NCBI GenBank assembly: GCA_001898835.1 | Contig: MKVM01000005.1 | Span: 868,001 to 932,000, forward strand | Origin: Micrococcales bacterium 72-143 | GTDB lineage: Bacteria > Actinomycetota > Actinomycetes > Actinomycetales > Microbacteriaceae | Reading direction: 5' to 3' | Length of the DNA stretch: 64,000 nt | Shown: positions 16,135 to 24,654 of the stretch, piece by piece | How the letters are laid out: each line of letters starts with the position of its first letter | How positions within the stretch are numbered: the stretch's first letter is position 1 | Notes under the pieces: model-generated | Databases searched by the model: none | What the model was told of the DNA's origin: nothing | Seen by the model: only the letters and a program-made list of their open reading frames with translations | Made by a program: the position numbers and the translations under genes

Positions 16135-17352
16135 TCAGCCCCCCGCCGGCACGGACAGGTGCACCGAGGTCCCGGCGCCGGGACTGCTCCACACCCGTGC
16201 CGAGCCGCCGCAGCGCTCGATGCGGCCGTGCACCGACTCGCTCAGCCCGAGGCGGTCGTGCGGCACCGCATCCGGGTCGAACCCGACGCCCTCGTCGACC
16301 AGGGTGACATCGACCCTGCCGGGCGAAGCGGCGACAGCGAGCCAGGCCTCGGCGACACCGGAGTGGCGCGCGACGTTGACGACGCACTGCTCGAGCGCCG
16401 AGCGGAGCGCCGCGCCCGCCGGCTCGGGCATGGTGTCGAGCGCGGCGAGATCGCCCTCGAGGCGCAGCCGGATGCCGCCGGCCGCGCCGATCGCGACCAG
16501 CCGCGCCGCGACCCCGTCGGGGGTCGGCTCCGTCTTGTCGCGCAGCAGCGGCAGCATGGCGCTCGACTCGAGGCTCGTCGCGAGCCGCACGCGATCCGCC
16601 TCGGTGAGCGGCCCGGGGTCGCGCCGTGCCAGCGCGGCGAGCTCGCCGAGCAGCGTGTCGTGCAGCAGCGCGATCGACTCCCTCCCCTCCAGCTCCCGCA
16701 GCCGACGCGCCCGCGTGCGACGATCGGCGTCGTCGAGCAACGCCGTTCCCCGGCGGGCCCGGCGGCGGGCGAGCGGGAAGAAGGCGTAGCCGACCGCAAC
16801 ACCGACGGCGATCGCGATGGGCGGCAGGTCGAGCCGGTAGGGCAGGCCGACGATCGCCGCCGTGACGACGATCGCGCCCTCGCCGACCGCATACCCGCCG
16901 AGGGCGCCCGCGATGCCGCCCGTCCAGCGGTCGGAGGTCGCCCCGATCAGCACGGCGACGTTCGTGGTCATCGAGAGCAGGAAGCTCGCGGTGCCCGCGG
17001 GCGCCTGCGCCGGAGAGCCGGCGGCACCGACCGTGAGCGCGACGAGCGACGCCGCCACCACGACCCCGATCGCCACGTAGCCGCCCACCGGGATCGGCTC
17101 CCACCGCCACGCCGCGACACAGCATCCGGCGAGCGGCAGCAGAACGAGCGGAACCCACCAGACGATGCTGCCGGGCCGCGTGACGCACAGGATGACGCTG
17201 AGCGTCGCGAGCACGCCGAGCAGCACGAGGCTGAGCGCCGTCGCACCCGTGACGAGCGCGGCGCGCGTCGTGACGGTCGCCTCCCGCAGGGGGAAGATCC
17301 ACGCGCCGTCGGCCGCGGCCGGGCCCTGCTCGGGCGTCGGCGCGGGGGTCAT
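16135..17352 (-). CDS. DesK/NarL-type sensor histidine kinase without adjacent regulator
   Basis: 405 residues from ATG 17352; a GTG 11 codons earlier is an alternative. Six or more membrane helices to about residue 210, phosphoacceptor region ESIALLHDTLLGELAALARR with the HD pair, then a HATPase domain (LEQCVVNVARHS N-box, VDEGVGFDP G1-box, LGLSESVHGRI G2-like). No response regulator gene is in the neighbourhood. Forms a two-gene unit with the degenerate partner downstream. Confidence 0.82.
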   Translation of the reverse strand: MTPAPTPEQGPAAADGAWIFPLREATVTTRAALVTGATALSLVLLGVLATLSVILCVTRPGSIVWWVPLVLLPLAGCCVAAWRWEPIPVGGYVAIGVVVAASLVALTVGAAGSPAQAPAGTASFLLSMTTNVAVLIGATSDRWTGGIAGALGGYAVGEGAIVVTAAIVGLPYRLDLPPIAIAVGVAVGYAFFPLARRRARRGTALLDDADRRTRARRLRELEGRESIALLHDTLLGELAALARRDPGPLTEADRVRLATSLESSAMLPLLRDKTEPTPDGVAARLVAIGAAGGIRLRLEGDLAALDTMPEPAGAALRSALEQCVVNVARHSGVAEAWLAVAASPGRVDVTLVDEGVGFDPDAVPHDRLGLSESVHGRIERCGGSARVWSSPGAGTSVHLSVPAGG

Positions 17353-17430
17353 GGGTGAAGGGTACCGATCGCGGTGGGCACCCACGCAACTGCCGCACCT
17401 CCCCGCGTGAGGTGCACCGCGCGTGGTGCC

Positions 17431-18690
17431 TCAGCCGCCGTCCGGGGAGTTCGTGTCGCGATCGACGTCGTCCGGCGACGCGTGCTCGCTGAGCGCTTCC
17501 GATCGGGTGCCGGCCACCACCACGAGGCTCGTGCCGAGGATCGCCGCCGTCACCCAGAACACCGCGATAACACCCGCCGGGCCGGCGAAGGCGGCGACCA
17601 CGAGCGGCAGGGTCACCTGGGCGAAGCGGTTCACGGTCATGCGCGCGCCGAACACCGCGCCCTTCGCGTGCGGCGGCGCGAGCGAGGACATCCACGCCAG
17701 CGTGAGCGGCTGCGGAAGACCGAGACCCACGCCGATCAGCACCATGACGGGGATCGCGCCCCAGACGTCCACGAACGGCAGGGCGATCAGCGCGACGACG
17801 GTGAGTGACAGGGTGACCACCAGCAGCGACTTTCGGCCGAACCGCGCGACGAGACGCGCGATCCCGAAGCGACTCGAGGTGGCGCAGAGCGCGCGGAGGG
17901 CGAGCAGCCAGCCGACGACATCCGCCGGGATGTCCTTCGCCACCGCCCAGACCGGGATGAACGACGCCAGGAGGTCCACCGTGACGATCATCGCCGCGCC
18001 GACGAGAAGGGCCCGCATGATGCCGGGCATGCGCAGCACCCTCCGCAGCGAGGCGGGCGGCGCATCGGGTGCCGGGAGCGCCTTCGGCACCCGGCGCTCC
18101 GCCAGCCGCAGCGAGACGTAGGAGGGCAACGAGACGAGGAACAGGAAGCCGCAGGCCGCGGACCCCACCCAGGTGTTCGGATGCGCCGTGTCGGCCGACC
18201 AGGCCATCGCCGCCATCGTGACGAGCGGAGGTCCGATCAGCTGCCCGATCGACGCGGCCGCGGTGAGCGTCCCGAAGGCGACGTCGGGGCTCGACCCGGT
18301 CGAGAGGTGCGCCACGATCCCCTGCTGCGCCACGATCACGTGCAGGTAGCCCATCCCGACGAGCACCGCGGCGATCGTGAGCCCGACCACGTCGTGGAAG
18401 ACGAGGACCACGACGATGCTCAGCAAGGAGATGAGGTTGCCCCCGAGGGTCACCTTCGCACCGCCGAAGCGGTCGATGAGATGGCCGGACGGCACCGACA
18501 CGACGAGGCCGGCGAGCGCGATCACGGCCGCCACCACCCCGACGAAGACGGGCGAGCCCGTCTCGGCGAGCGCCTGGTAGGCGAGCATCAGGCGGATGCC
18601 CTGCCAACCCGCCTGCCCCGCCGCCGCCTGGACCCCGAGGACGAGCTGCCAGCGCCGCCCGTCGCCCAGGACGCTGCCGAGCCTCACCAC
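17431..18690 (-). CDS. Major facilitator superfamily transporter
   Basis: 419 residues with 12 predicted helices in two halves and the MFS loop motif GHLIDRFGGAKVT between helices 2 and 3. It ends the operon DUF6282-thiolase-DUF35-MFS (45 bp after the DUF35 gene), so it may import the pathway substrate or export a by-product. GTG start, with a second GTG one base-triplet later. Specificity unknown. Confidence 0.88.
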   Translation of the reverse strand: MVRLGSVLGDGRRWQLVLGVQAAAGQAGWQGIRLMLAYQALAETGSPVFVGVVAAVIALAGLVVSVPSGHLIDRFGGAKVTLGGNLISLLSIVVVLVFHDVVGLTIAAVLVGMGYLHVIVAQQGIVAHLSTGSSPDVAFGTLTAAASIGQLIGPPLVTMAAMAWSADTAHPNTWVGSAACGFLFLVSLPSYVSLRLAERRVPKALPAPDAPPASLRRVLRMPGIMRALLVGAAMIVTVDLLASFIPVWAVAKDIPADVVGWLLALRALCATSSRFGIARLVARFGRKSLLVVTLSLTVVALIALPFVDVWGAIPVMVLIGVGLGLPQPLTLAWMSSLAPPHAKGAVFGARMTVNRFAQVTLPLVVAAFAGPAGVIAVFWVTAAILGTSLVVVAGTRSEALSEHASPDDVDRDTNSPDGG

Positions 18691-18735
18691 GGGAGGCGGG
18701 CGCCCCGGGCGCGTCCGAGGCTGCAGCGGCCGGCG

Positions 18736-19131
18736 CTAGTCACCCGCGACCGGCCGGAACACGAGACGCGGCTCCCCCGGGCCCCCGGCCTCGGGCGCGA
18801 CCTCGGCGCCGATCCGCGGTGCCCCGTCGGGGAACCCGAGGGTGACGAGCATCCGCACGCCCTCCGGGAACTCGACGTAGCCCACCTGCACCGGCGCGGC
18901 GTCGCGGTCGCCGCCGCGCGGCCGGCGGTTGACCGTCGCCGCGTACACCCGCGCCGGACCGCTCGGCGCGAAGAACGCGACACGGCGGGCACCGCAACCG
19001 GGACAGTGGGCGCGCGGATGCCAGAAGGCCGCACCGCACGCCTCGCAGCGCATGAGCGGGATCCGGCCCGCCTCGAGCTCCGCCTCGAGTGCGGCGTCGA
19101 GCTGAGCCGGCGTGATTCGCTCGTCTGTCAT
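18736..19131 (-). CDS. DUF35 zinc-ribbon/OB-fold protein, thiolase partner
   Basis: 131 residues. Zinc ribbon MRCEACGAAFWHPRAHCPGCG with two CxxC pairs at about 28-46, followed by an OB fold. DUF35 proteins are known to bind thiolases of the SCP2 type and help CoA-thioester chemistry. ATG overlaps the thiolase stop by 4 bp, the usual arrangement. Confidence 0.92.
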   Translation of the reverse strand: MTDERITPAQLDAALEAELEAGRIPLMRCEACGAAFWHPRAHCPGCGARRVAFFAPSGPARVYAATVNRRPRGGDRDAAPVQVGYVEFPEGVRMLVTLGFPDGAPRIGAEVAPEAGGPGEPRLVFRPVAGD

Positions 19132-20291
19132 GATGCCTCCCGTCCGAGCACGAGCGTCGCCGCCGAGGCGTTCGTGGCGAGCGAGTGACCGGTTCCGTGG
19201 ACGACGGCGTGGTCGCAGTCGGCGACCTGCACCTCCGGGTGCGCATCACCGCGGATCTGCCTGACCGCCTCGAGCGTGCGCGCCATCCCCCCGCGTCGGT
19301 CCGGGTGGTTGTTGCAGAGCCCGCCTCCGTCGGTGTTGACCGGCAGCCGGCTGCGTGCCGCCAGCAGCTCCCCCGACTCGACGAGCGGACCGGATGCGCC
19401 CGGCTCGCAGAAGCCAAGATTCTCGAGGGCGAGGAGCACCGTGATGGTGAACGAGTCGTACAGCGAGGCGTAGTCGACGTCGTCCGGGCCGATGCCGGCG
19501 CGCGCGAAGGCCGCCGGACCGGTGCGGTCTGCTCCGTTGCGCATGAGGTCGAGGCGGCCGCCCGACATGGTGCGCAGACTCTCCGACCATCCCCGCACCC
19601 ACGCCGCACGACGACCGCTCTGCTCGACGACGTCGCGGGCCGCAACTACGACCGCGCCACCGCCGTCGGTCGTGACGCAGCAGTCGAGCCTCCTCAGCGG
19701 GTCGCTGATGAGCGGGGAGTCGAGCACCTCCTCGAGCGTGACGGCGTATGGCAGTCTCGCCCGCGGGTTGTGCTGCGCGTGCAGGGACGCGGCGACCTTG
19801 ACCTGCGCGAGCTGCTCGCGGGTCGTGCCGTGCTCGTACATGTGCCGCTGCGCGACGAGCGCGTAGCCCGCGATCTGCGAGAGGTCGACGTCCTGCTGGT
19901 AGCGGGCGCCTGCCTCGGCGCCGCCCGGCGGCCGGGCGGCGGCTTGCAGCGGGCGACCGCCCATCGCCACGAGTGCGACGCGACAGCTTCCCGCGGCGAT
20001 CGCCTCCGCGGCGTGGCCGATCTGCGAGACCACCGACGCTCCGCCGACATCCGTGCTGTCGACGTGGGTGAGACGGTCGAGCCCGAGGTGATCGGCCATC
20101 GCGACGAGCGAGAGGCCCTGGTGCACGCCCGCGAAGAAGAAGCCGTCGACATCCTCGATCCCCAGTCCCGCGTCAGCGAGTGCGCCGAGCGATACGTCGG
20201 CGATGATGTCCGCGACGGTCCCCTCGGGGATGCGGCGCTCGGGGTGCTCGTACGCGCCGACGATCCCCGCCACCGCCGACCGCGCGCTCAT
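19128..20291 (-). CDS. SCP2/lipid-transfer-type thiolase family protein
   Basis: 387 residues. Thiolase fold with DVGGASVVSQIGHAAEAIAAG near the usual nucleophile position, DCCVTTDGGGAVVV, NTDGGGLCNNH and HGTGHSLATNASAATLVL. The typical N-terminal nucleophile Cys region reads TDVGGAS, so the active site differs from biosynthetic thiolases, as in many DUF35-partnered members. It likely carries out CoA-dependent C-C cleavage late in the pathway encoded here. ATG overlaps the DUF6282 stop by 4 bp. Confidence 0.85.
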   Translation of the reverse strand: MSARSAVAGIVGAYEHPERRIPEGTVADIIADVSLGALADAGLGIEDVDGFFFAGVHQGLSLVAMADHLGLDRLTHVDSTDVGGASVVSQIGHAAEAIAAGSCRVALVAMGGRPLQAAARPPGGAEAGARYQQDVDLSQIAGYALVAQRHMYEHGTTREQLAQVKVAASLHAQHNPRARLPYAVTLEEVLDSPLISDPLRRLDCCVTTDGGGAVVVAARDVVEQSGRRAAWVRGWSESLRTMSGGRLDLMRNGADRTGPAAFARAGIGPDDVDYASLYDSFTITVLLALENLGFCEPGASGPLVESGELLAARSRLPVNTDGGGLCNNHPDRRGGMARTLEAVRQIRGDAHPEVQVADCDHAVVHGTGHSLATNASAATLVLGREAS

Positions 20292-21211
20292 CTCAGCCCG
20301 TCGATCAGCTCACCGGCCGTTCCCGCCACGAACCGCCGCACCTTGTCCTCGGACCACCCGCCGTCGAGCAGCCTGCGGGCCGTGAACTGGTAGCCGCTGA
20401 CGGGCAGCGGGTTGTGCTGCTGGCCGTAGTCGGACGCGAGGTAGGTGTTCTCGATCCCGACGGCGTCGACGTAGGCGTCGAGCTGGTCGAGCTCCATTCG
20501 GCGCACGTTGCCGATCACCTGCTCGATCTTCGCGCCCTGCCTCGCCCACGAGGTGGTGCGCTCGGGGCTGCCGTCCGCGAGGAGCGGGGGGTGGCTGACG
20601 ATCATCCGCCTGACGCCGGCCTCGACGGCCGCCGGCATCACCGCGTCGATCTCGTCGGCGGAGAGGTGGCCGAAGTTGAGGATCGCGTCGTACTGCGCGA
20701 TGAGGGCGAACACGTCGCGGACGTCCTCCGTGGGACGGCCGGCCTCGTCGGTCACGAGGTTCGGGGGACCGACCCGCAGCACCGGGTTGGCGAACACGCT
20801 GCCGGGAGCGTGATCCTTCGCGAGGTGCGACGTCGAGGAGATGGTGGGGAGCCAGACGATCTTCGCGCCCGAGTAGAGCGCGTTCTCGACGACGTAGGGG
20901 CTGACGTTGCCCTCGTACCAGTTCAGAGCGACGCCGCCGTACACCTCGACACCGAAGTCATCCAACCCGGCTGTGCGCAGGACCTCGATCATGGGTGCCG
21001 TGTTGTCGTGGTGCGACTTGCACACGAGTGCGCGGAAGCCTGCGGCTGCGGCGTCCTCGACGGCCTCCATGATGGTCATCCGCCGGGGGATGGGGCTCGG
21101 GCCGGGGTGCTGGTGCAGGTCGACCGCACCCTTCAGCAGCTCGGCGACCTGGGGATCCGGCGTCTGGCGCACCGCGTCCTTCTCCGGGTCCAGGAAATCG
21201 CTTCTCAACAT
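20288..21211 (-). CDS. DUF6282-type metal-dependent hydrolase (amidohydrolase-like)
   Basis: 307 residues from ATG 21211, which has GGAGT before it. DLHQHPGPSPIPRRMT near residue 40 gives the HxH metal ligands; CKSHHDNT and later HLSADE and SHPPLLADG supply further His/Asp. This matches TIM-barrel hydrolases of the DUF6282 group. First gene of a four-gene operon. Probably opens a ring, lactone or amide of the imported substrate, but the reaction is not known. Confidence 0.82.
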   Translation of the reverse strand: MLRSDFLDPEKDAVRQTPDPQVAELLKGAVDLHQHPGPSPIPRRMTIMEAVEDAAAAGFRALVCKSHHDNTAPMIEVLRTAGLDDFGVEVYGGVALNWYEGNVSPYVVENALYSGAKIVWLPTISSTSHLAKDHAPGSVFANPVLRVGPPNLVTDEAGRPTEDVRDVFALIAQYDAILNFGHLSADEIDAVMPAAVEAGVRRMIVSHPPLLADGSPERTTSWARQGAKIEQVIGNVRRMELDQLDAYVDAVGIENTYLASDYGQQHNPLPVSGYQFTARRLLDGGWSEDKVRRFVAGTAGELIDGLR

Positions 21212-21299
21212 CGAGACTCCGTTCGTTGTGATGGCGTCTCCCCGGGAGTCGGCAGAGATCCGTGGGAGACACGCCACGCGAAGCCCCCATTGGCATCGC

Positions 21300-21381
21300 A
21301 TATCGGATCCAATATAACATCTACCGAAACCGGCTCAACCGACCTATAGTGCGATAGCGTTGGATCCATGATCCGGATCCG
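21300..21381. promoter_or_regulatory. Divergent GntR control region with GGATCCAATATA operator
   Basis: Lies within the 362-bp gene-free stretch 21212-21573. On the minus strand -35 TTGAGC, 16-bp spacer, -10 TATATT, directly followed by GGATCC (21305-21316) serves the DUF6282 operon. Two more copies of the core, TTGGATCCA (21360-21368) and CCGGATCCG (21373-21381), stand on the gntR side. The same 12-bp GGATCCAATATA occurs at the bicupin promoter (32214-32225). A TATCCT before gntR (about 21489) could be its -10; nothing else was recognised in this stretch. Confidence 0.65.
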
Positions 21382-21573
21382 ATCCACGCGACGAAAGGTC
21401 CGCGATGACGCGAACTCCCGACACCGGCGGTGCGCACGCACTGCGGCGGGTCGTCGCGCGCCTCGGGCCACGCGAGTCGGTCGTGAGCTATCCTGGGCAT
21501 TCAGTTGAAAGCGCCGAGAAGCGGCCCGGATGGGGCGGATCGCGGCCCACAGTTCGACGCGAAGGTCGGTACC

Positions 21574-22269
21574 GTGAACCGGAAGTTCGAGCGGCCCGTC
21601 ACCGCGCAGGCGGCCGTCCTGGCGGAGTTGCGCCAGCGGATCATCCGGGGCGAGGTGCCGCCGGGACAGGCGATCCGCCAGGAGGTCCTCGCATCGGAGC
21701 TCGGCGTGAGCCGCCTCCCGGTTCGCGAGGCGCTCGTCGTGCTCCAGTCGGAGCGCCTCGTGGACTACACCCAGCACAAGGGCTACGTCGTCGCGGTGCT
21801 CGACGAGCAGGACCTGCTCCAGACCTACCAGCTCCGCGATGTGCTCGAATCGATCGCCATCGAGGAGGCCATCCCGCGACTCACCGACGAGACGATCCGC
21901 GAGATGCGCGACACGCTCGACCGGATCGCCCGCGCCGAATCGCCGACGTGGATCGAGCGCATCGAGCGCAATCGCGAGTTCCACTTCCACCTGTTCTCGG
22001 CGAGCGGCAACCGCCTGCTCCTCTCGCTGCTGAGCCAGCTCTGGGACATGTGCGACCGCTACCGCGCCCTCTACTGGTCACCGACCCGCGACGTGGAGCA
22101 CGTGGTGCGCCTGCTCGAGGACATCATCGAAGCGACCGAGTCGCGCGATATCGAGCGAGTGAAGTCGGTGCTCGCAGAGCGACGGGAGATCAGCCTCACG
22201 GAGGCGCTCCGAGTGGTCCGCGCCCAGCGCGAAGGCGCCCCGCGCGAGACCGAAGCCGCTCCCGCCTGA
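21574..22269 (+). CDS. GntR-family regulator, FCD (FadR-type) domain
   Basis: 231 residues. Winged HTH at 10-70: VLAELRQRIIRGEVPPGQAI, then LASELGVSRLPVREALVVLQ. The C-terminal FCD helical domain has the metal-binding Asp/His pattern (LRDVLESIAIE, NREFHFHL). Start GTG 21574 is chosen over an upstream TTG (21505) because GAAGG precedes it by 8 bases and the protein then starts at the domain. Divergent from the DUF6282 operon and upstream of the aldolase; likely regulator of the whole catabolic island. Confidence 0.9.
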   Translation: MNRKFERPVTAQAAVLAELRQRIIRGEVPPGQAIRQEVLASELGVSRLPVREALVVLQSERLVDYTQHKGYVVAVLDEQDLLQTYQLRDVLESIAIEEAIPRLTDETIREMRDTLDRIARAESPTWIERIERNREFHFHLFSASGNRLLLSLLSQLWDMCDRYRALYWSPTRDVEHVVRLLEDIIEATESRDIERVKSVLAERREISLTEALRVVRAQREGAPRETEAAPA

Positions 22270-22299
22270 CGCCGCGCGGGTCGACCGCGCCCACCCGTA

Positions 22300-22319
22300 C
22301 CGCACCGCATCCGGTGCGG
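22300..22319 (+). terminator. Hairpin between gntR and the aldolase gene
   Basis: CCGCACCG-CATC-CGGTGCGG, a perfect 8-bp stem with a 4-base loop, 30 bp after the gntR stop. No U-run follows, so it may attenuate rather than stop transcription into the aldolase and CoA-transferase genes. Confidence 0.5.
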
Positions 22320-22411
22320 CTCTCCGTCGACATGCCCTCGTGGACTCGAGGCGTGCCGCGGTCCATCCGATCCCTGCGGCGATCGGCGCCGCATCACACG
22401 AGGAGAGACGC

Positions 22412-23176
22412 ATGCTCTGGTTGAAGGAACTCATCGGTCAGACCGAGGGGCGCGTGCCCGTCGGGCCCTTCCTGAAGATCCCCTCGATCGAGGTGGTCGA
22501 GATCATGAAGGCGGCCGGATTCGACTTCGTGGTGTTCGACGCCGAGCACGCGATGCTCAGCGTCTCGGAACTCAACGTGCTCATCGCCATCGCTCGATCG
22601 CTCGACCTGCCGCCGCTCGTGCGGGTCGCCGACCACGGCTACGGCGACATGCAGCGCATCCTCGACGCCGGCGCGACGGGCATCCTCTGGCCCCACGTGT
22701 CCAACGCCGACGAATGCCGCCGCCTCGTCGGGCAGGCCTGGCATCCGCCCACCGGGACCCGCGGCTCGGGCGGCGGCATGCGCGCCGGGGGCTGGGGCAT
22801 CTCGCGGGACGCCGACATCGACTACCGGCGCGACGGCCGCGACCGGGTGATGCGCGTACCGATGATCGAGGAGATCGGGGCGGTCGAGCAGGCCGACGAC
22901 ATCCTCTCGGTCGACGGCATCGACGGCGTCTTCATCGGCCCCGGCGACCTCTCGATGACGATGGGCAAGAAGGCGACCGACCCGGAGGTCGTCGACGCCG
23001 TCGAGCGCACCTACCAGGTCGCCAAGGCCCGGGGCGTGCCCGTCGCGACGCTCGCGCGGGGAGCCGCCGACGCCCGCCGGCTCATCGACCACGGCTACGA
23101 CTTCGTCATGGTCGGAAACGACACCGGGATGCTGGGGCGCGCGGCGCAGGCGCTCGTCGACGAGATCCGCGGCTGA
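22412..23176 (+). CDS. HpcH/HpaI-type class II aldolase
   Basis: 254 residues. FDFVVFDAEHAMLS (usual DxEH) holds the catalytic and metal residues, PLVRVADHGYGDMQRILDAGATGILWP and IDGVFIGPGDLSMTMG the substrate-binding loops of the HpaI barrel. Such enzymes cleave 2-keto-hydroxy acids to pyruvate and an aldehyde. AGGAGAG precedes ATG 22412. Followed by CoA-transferase genes, so it belongs to the same catabolic unit. Confidence 0.88.
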   Translation: MLWLKELIGQTEGRVPVGPFLKIPSIEVVEIMKAAGFDFVVFDAEHAMLSVSELNVLIAIARSLDLPPLVRVADHGYGDMQRILDAGATGILWPHVSNADECRRLVGQAWHPPTGTRGSGGGMRAGGWGISRDADIDYRRDGRDRVMRVPMIEEIGAVEQADDILSVDGIDGVFIGPGDLSMTMGKKATDPEVVDAVERTYQVAKARGVPVATLARGAADARRLIDHGYDFVMVGNDTGMLGRAAQALVDEIRG

Positions 23177-23213
23177 GCGTCGTCGCGACGCAGCTACGAG
23201 AAGGAGACAGGAC

Positions 23214-23897
23214 ATGGACAAGGTCGTCCCCAACGCCACCGCAGCCGTCGAGGACATCCCCGACGGTGCCGTCATCGGCGTATCCGGCTTCGGCGCGAGC
23301 CACAACTTCCCGATCGACCTCATCGCCGCGTGCGCGGCCCGCGACATCAGCGACCTGACGCTCGTCTGCAACTCGCTCGGCGTCACCGAGGCGCATCCCG
23401 CTCAGCTCGTCCGGGCGGGGCGGGTCAGCCGGCTGCAGGCCGCCTTCTCGGCCCGGGCGGCGGTGCCGAACAGCTCCGCGCAGGATCAGAGCCCCGTCCC
23501 GATCGACGTCGAGCTGATCCCGCAGGGCATCCTGGTCGAGCGTCTGCGGTCGGCAGGGGCGGGCCTCGGCCCCTTCTTCAGCCCCGTCGGCGTGGACACG
23601 GACATCGCCTCCGGCAAGGAGCGGCGGGTGTTCGGCGACCGGGAGTACGTGCTCGAGCATCCGCTGCACGTGGACTTCGCCTTCGTGTACGCGTCGGCGG
23701 CCGATCGCAGCGGGAACGTCGCGTTCCGCGGAACGAGCGAGAACCTGGGGCCGAGCATGGCCAAGGCAGCCCGCACGGTGATCGTGCAGGTCGACGAGAT
23801 CCTCGAGGTCGGCGAGCTCGCGAACGACGAGATCGACCTGCCCGGCGTGTTCGTCGACCGGATCGTGCTGGCCTCCGAGACGCGGAGCCCGAACTGA
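23214..23897 (+). CDS. CoA-transferase alpha subunit
   Basis: 227 residues. Family I CoA-transferase alpha: VIGVSGFGASHNFPIDLIAA near the N-terminus, GPFFSPVGVDTDIASGKE and the C-terminal DEIDLPGVFVDRIVL. It transfers CoA from a donor such as succinyl-CoA to an organic acid together with the beta subunit. ATG 23214 follows GAAGGAGA. Its TGA (23895-23897) is in frame with the beta subunit's conserved N-terminus, so alpha and beta may derive from one fused gene. Confidence 0.88.
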   Translation: MDKVVPNATAAVEDIPDGAVIGVSGFGASHNFPIDLIAACAARDISDLTLVCNSLGVTEAHPAQLVRAGRVSRLQAAFSARAAVPNSSAQDQSPVPIDVELIPQGILVERLRSAGAGLGPFFSPVGVDTDIASGKERRVFGDREYVLEHPLHVDFAFVYASAADRSGNVAFRGTSENLGPSMAKAARTVIVQVDEILEVGELANDEIDLPGVFVDRIVLASETRSPN

Positions 23898-24005
23898 CGG
23901 CCGCGCCGCGACGACGAGGAGCGCCGCGAGTACCTCGGCAAGCCGGGCCTCACCCCGCGCGAGATCGGCGCCTGGATCGCCGAGCTGATCCCGTCGGGGA
24001 GCTAT

Positions 24006-24578
24006 GTGAACCTCGGCGTGGGCCTCCCGACACAGGTGTCGGATTTCGTCGAGGGACGCGACATCGTGCTGCATGCGGAGAACGGAGCGCTCGGGTACTC
24101 GGAGCGCGTCGGCGTCGACCAGGCGGATCCGGATGCGTACAACGCGGGCGGCGAGCCCATCACCCTGGGCCCGGGCGCCTCGGTGTTCGACAGCGTGCGC
24201 GCCTTCGAGATCGCGCGGGGCGGCCACCTCGACGCCGTCGTGCTCGGTGCCTTCCAGGTCGACTCCGAGGGGTCGTTCGCGAACTGGACCACGCCGGCGA
24301 TGGGCGGCGGCGCGATCGGCGGCGCCATGGACCTGCTGGTCGACCCCGGCCGGCTCATCATCGCGATGCGGCACAGCGAGCGCAACGGCCGCTCGAAGCT
24401 CGTGAGGAGCCTCGACTACCCGCACACCGGCAGGCGGATCGTGGACGTCGTGGTCACCGACCTCGCCGTCATCGAGCGGGATGCCGACGGCCTGGTGCTG
24501 CGCAAGGTCGCCCCCGGCTTCGAGCCGGAGGAGATCGTCGAGCTCACCGAGGCACCGCTGCGCGTCGAGCTGTGGTGA
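24006..24578 (+). CDS. CoA-transferase beta subunit, start uncertain
   Basis: 190 residues from GTG 24006, but the true N-terminus is longer: codons 23928-24005 read in frame as YLGKPGLTPREIGAWIAE then LIPSGSY, which matches the conserved start of beta subunits before YVNLGVGLPT. No ATG, GTG or TTG lies in frame between the alpha stop at 23895 and 24006; only CTG 23985 is present. The catalytic Glu is in LHAENGALGY. C-terminal RIVDVVVTDLAVIE is typical. Possibilities: a rare start codon, TGA read-through of an alpha-beta fusion, a sequencing error, or a damaged gene. Confidence 0.75.
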   Translation: MNLGVGLPTQVSDFVEGRDIVLHAENGALGYSERVGVDQADPDAYNAGGEPITLGPGASVFDSVRAFEIARGGHLDAVVLGAFQVDSEGSFANWTTPAMGGGAIGGAMDLLVDPGRLIIAMRHSERNGRSKLVRSLDYPHTGRRIVDVVVTDLAVIERDADGLVLRKVAPGFEPEEIVELTEAPLRVELW

Positions 24579-24607
24579 GCCGGCGCTCGGGCACGGTTCG
24601 CGACAGG

Positions 24608-24648
24608 CCTCGCGCCGCCGGGACCACGGTGTCACCGGCGGCGCGAGG
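24608..24648. terminator. Bidirectional hairpin between convergent operons
   Basis: Perfect 14-bp arms CCTCGCGCCGCCGG (24608-24621) and its complement (24635-24648), 13-base loop. It separates the plus-strand CoA-transferase genes from the minus-strand ABC importer and fits a two-way terminator, though no U-run is seen. Confidence 0.75.
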
Positions 24649-24654
24649 TGCGTC

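Noticed and set aside
15047-18607. A minus-strand open frame of nearly 1200 codons across three genes
   Set aside because: Only its last part (15047-16132) has coding character and a family-like layout. The rest is Arg/Ala/Gly-rich noise in the wrong frame of the kinase and MFS genes, as expected at very high G+C.
21212-21573. A riboswitch or small RNA in the gntR upstream region
   Set aside because: No recognisable aptamer or long stem; the palindromes fit protein operators.
21405-22424. An ORF beginning at ATG 21405 with a fair ribosome-binding site
   Set aside because: It runs out of frame through the whole GntR gene and has Arg/Pro-rich shadow composition; no family is visible.
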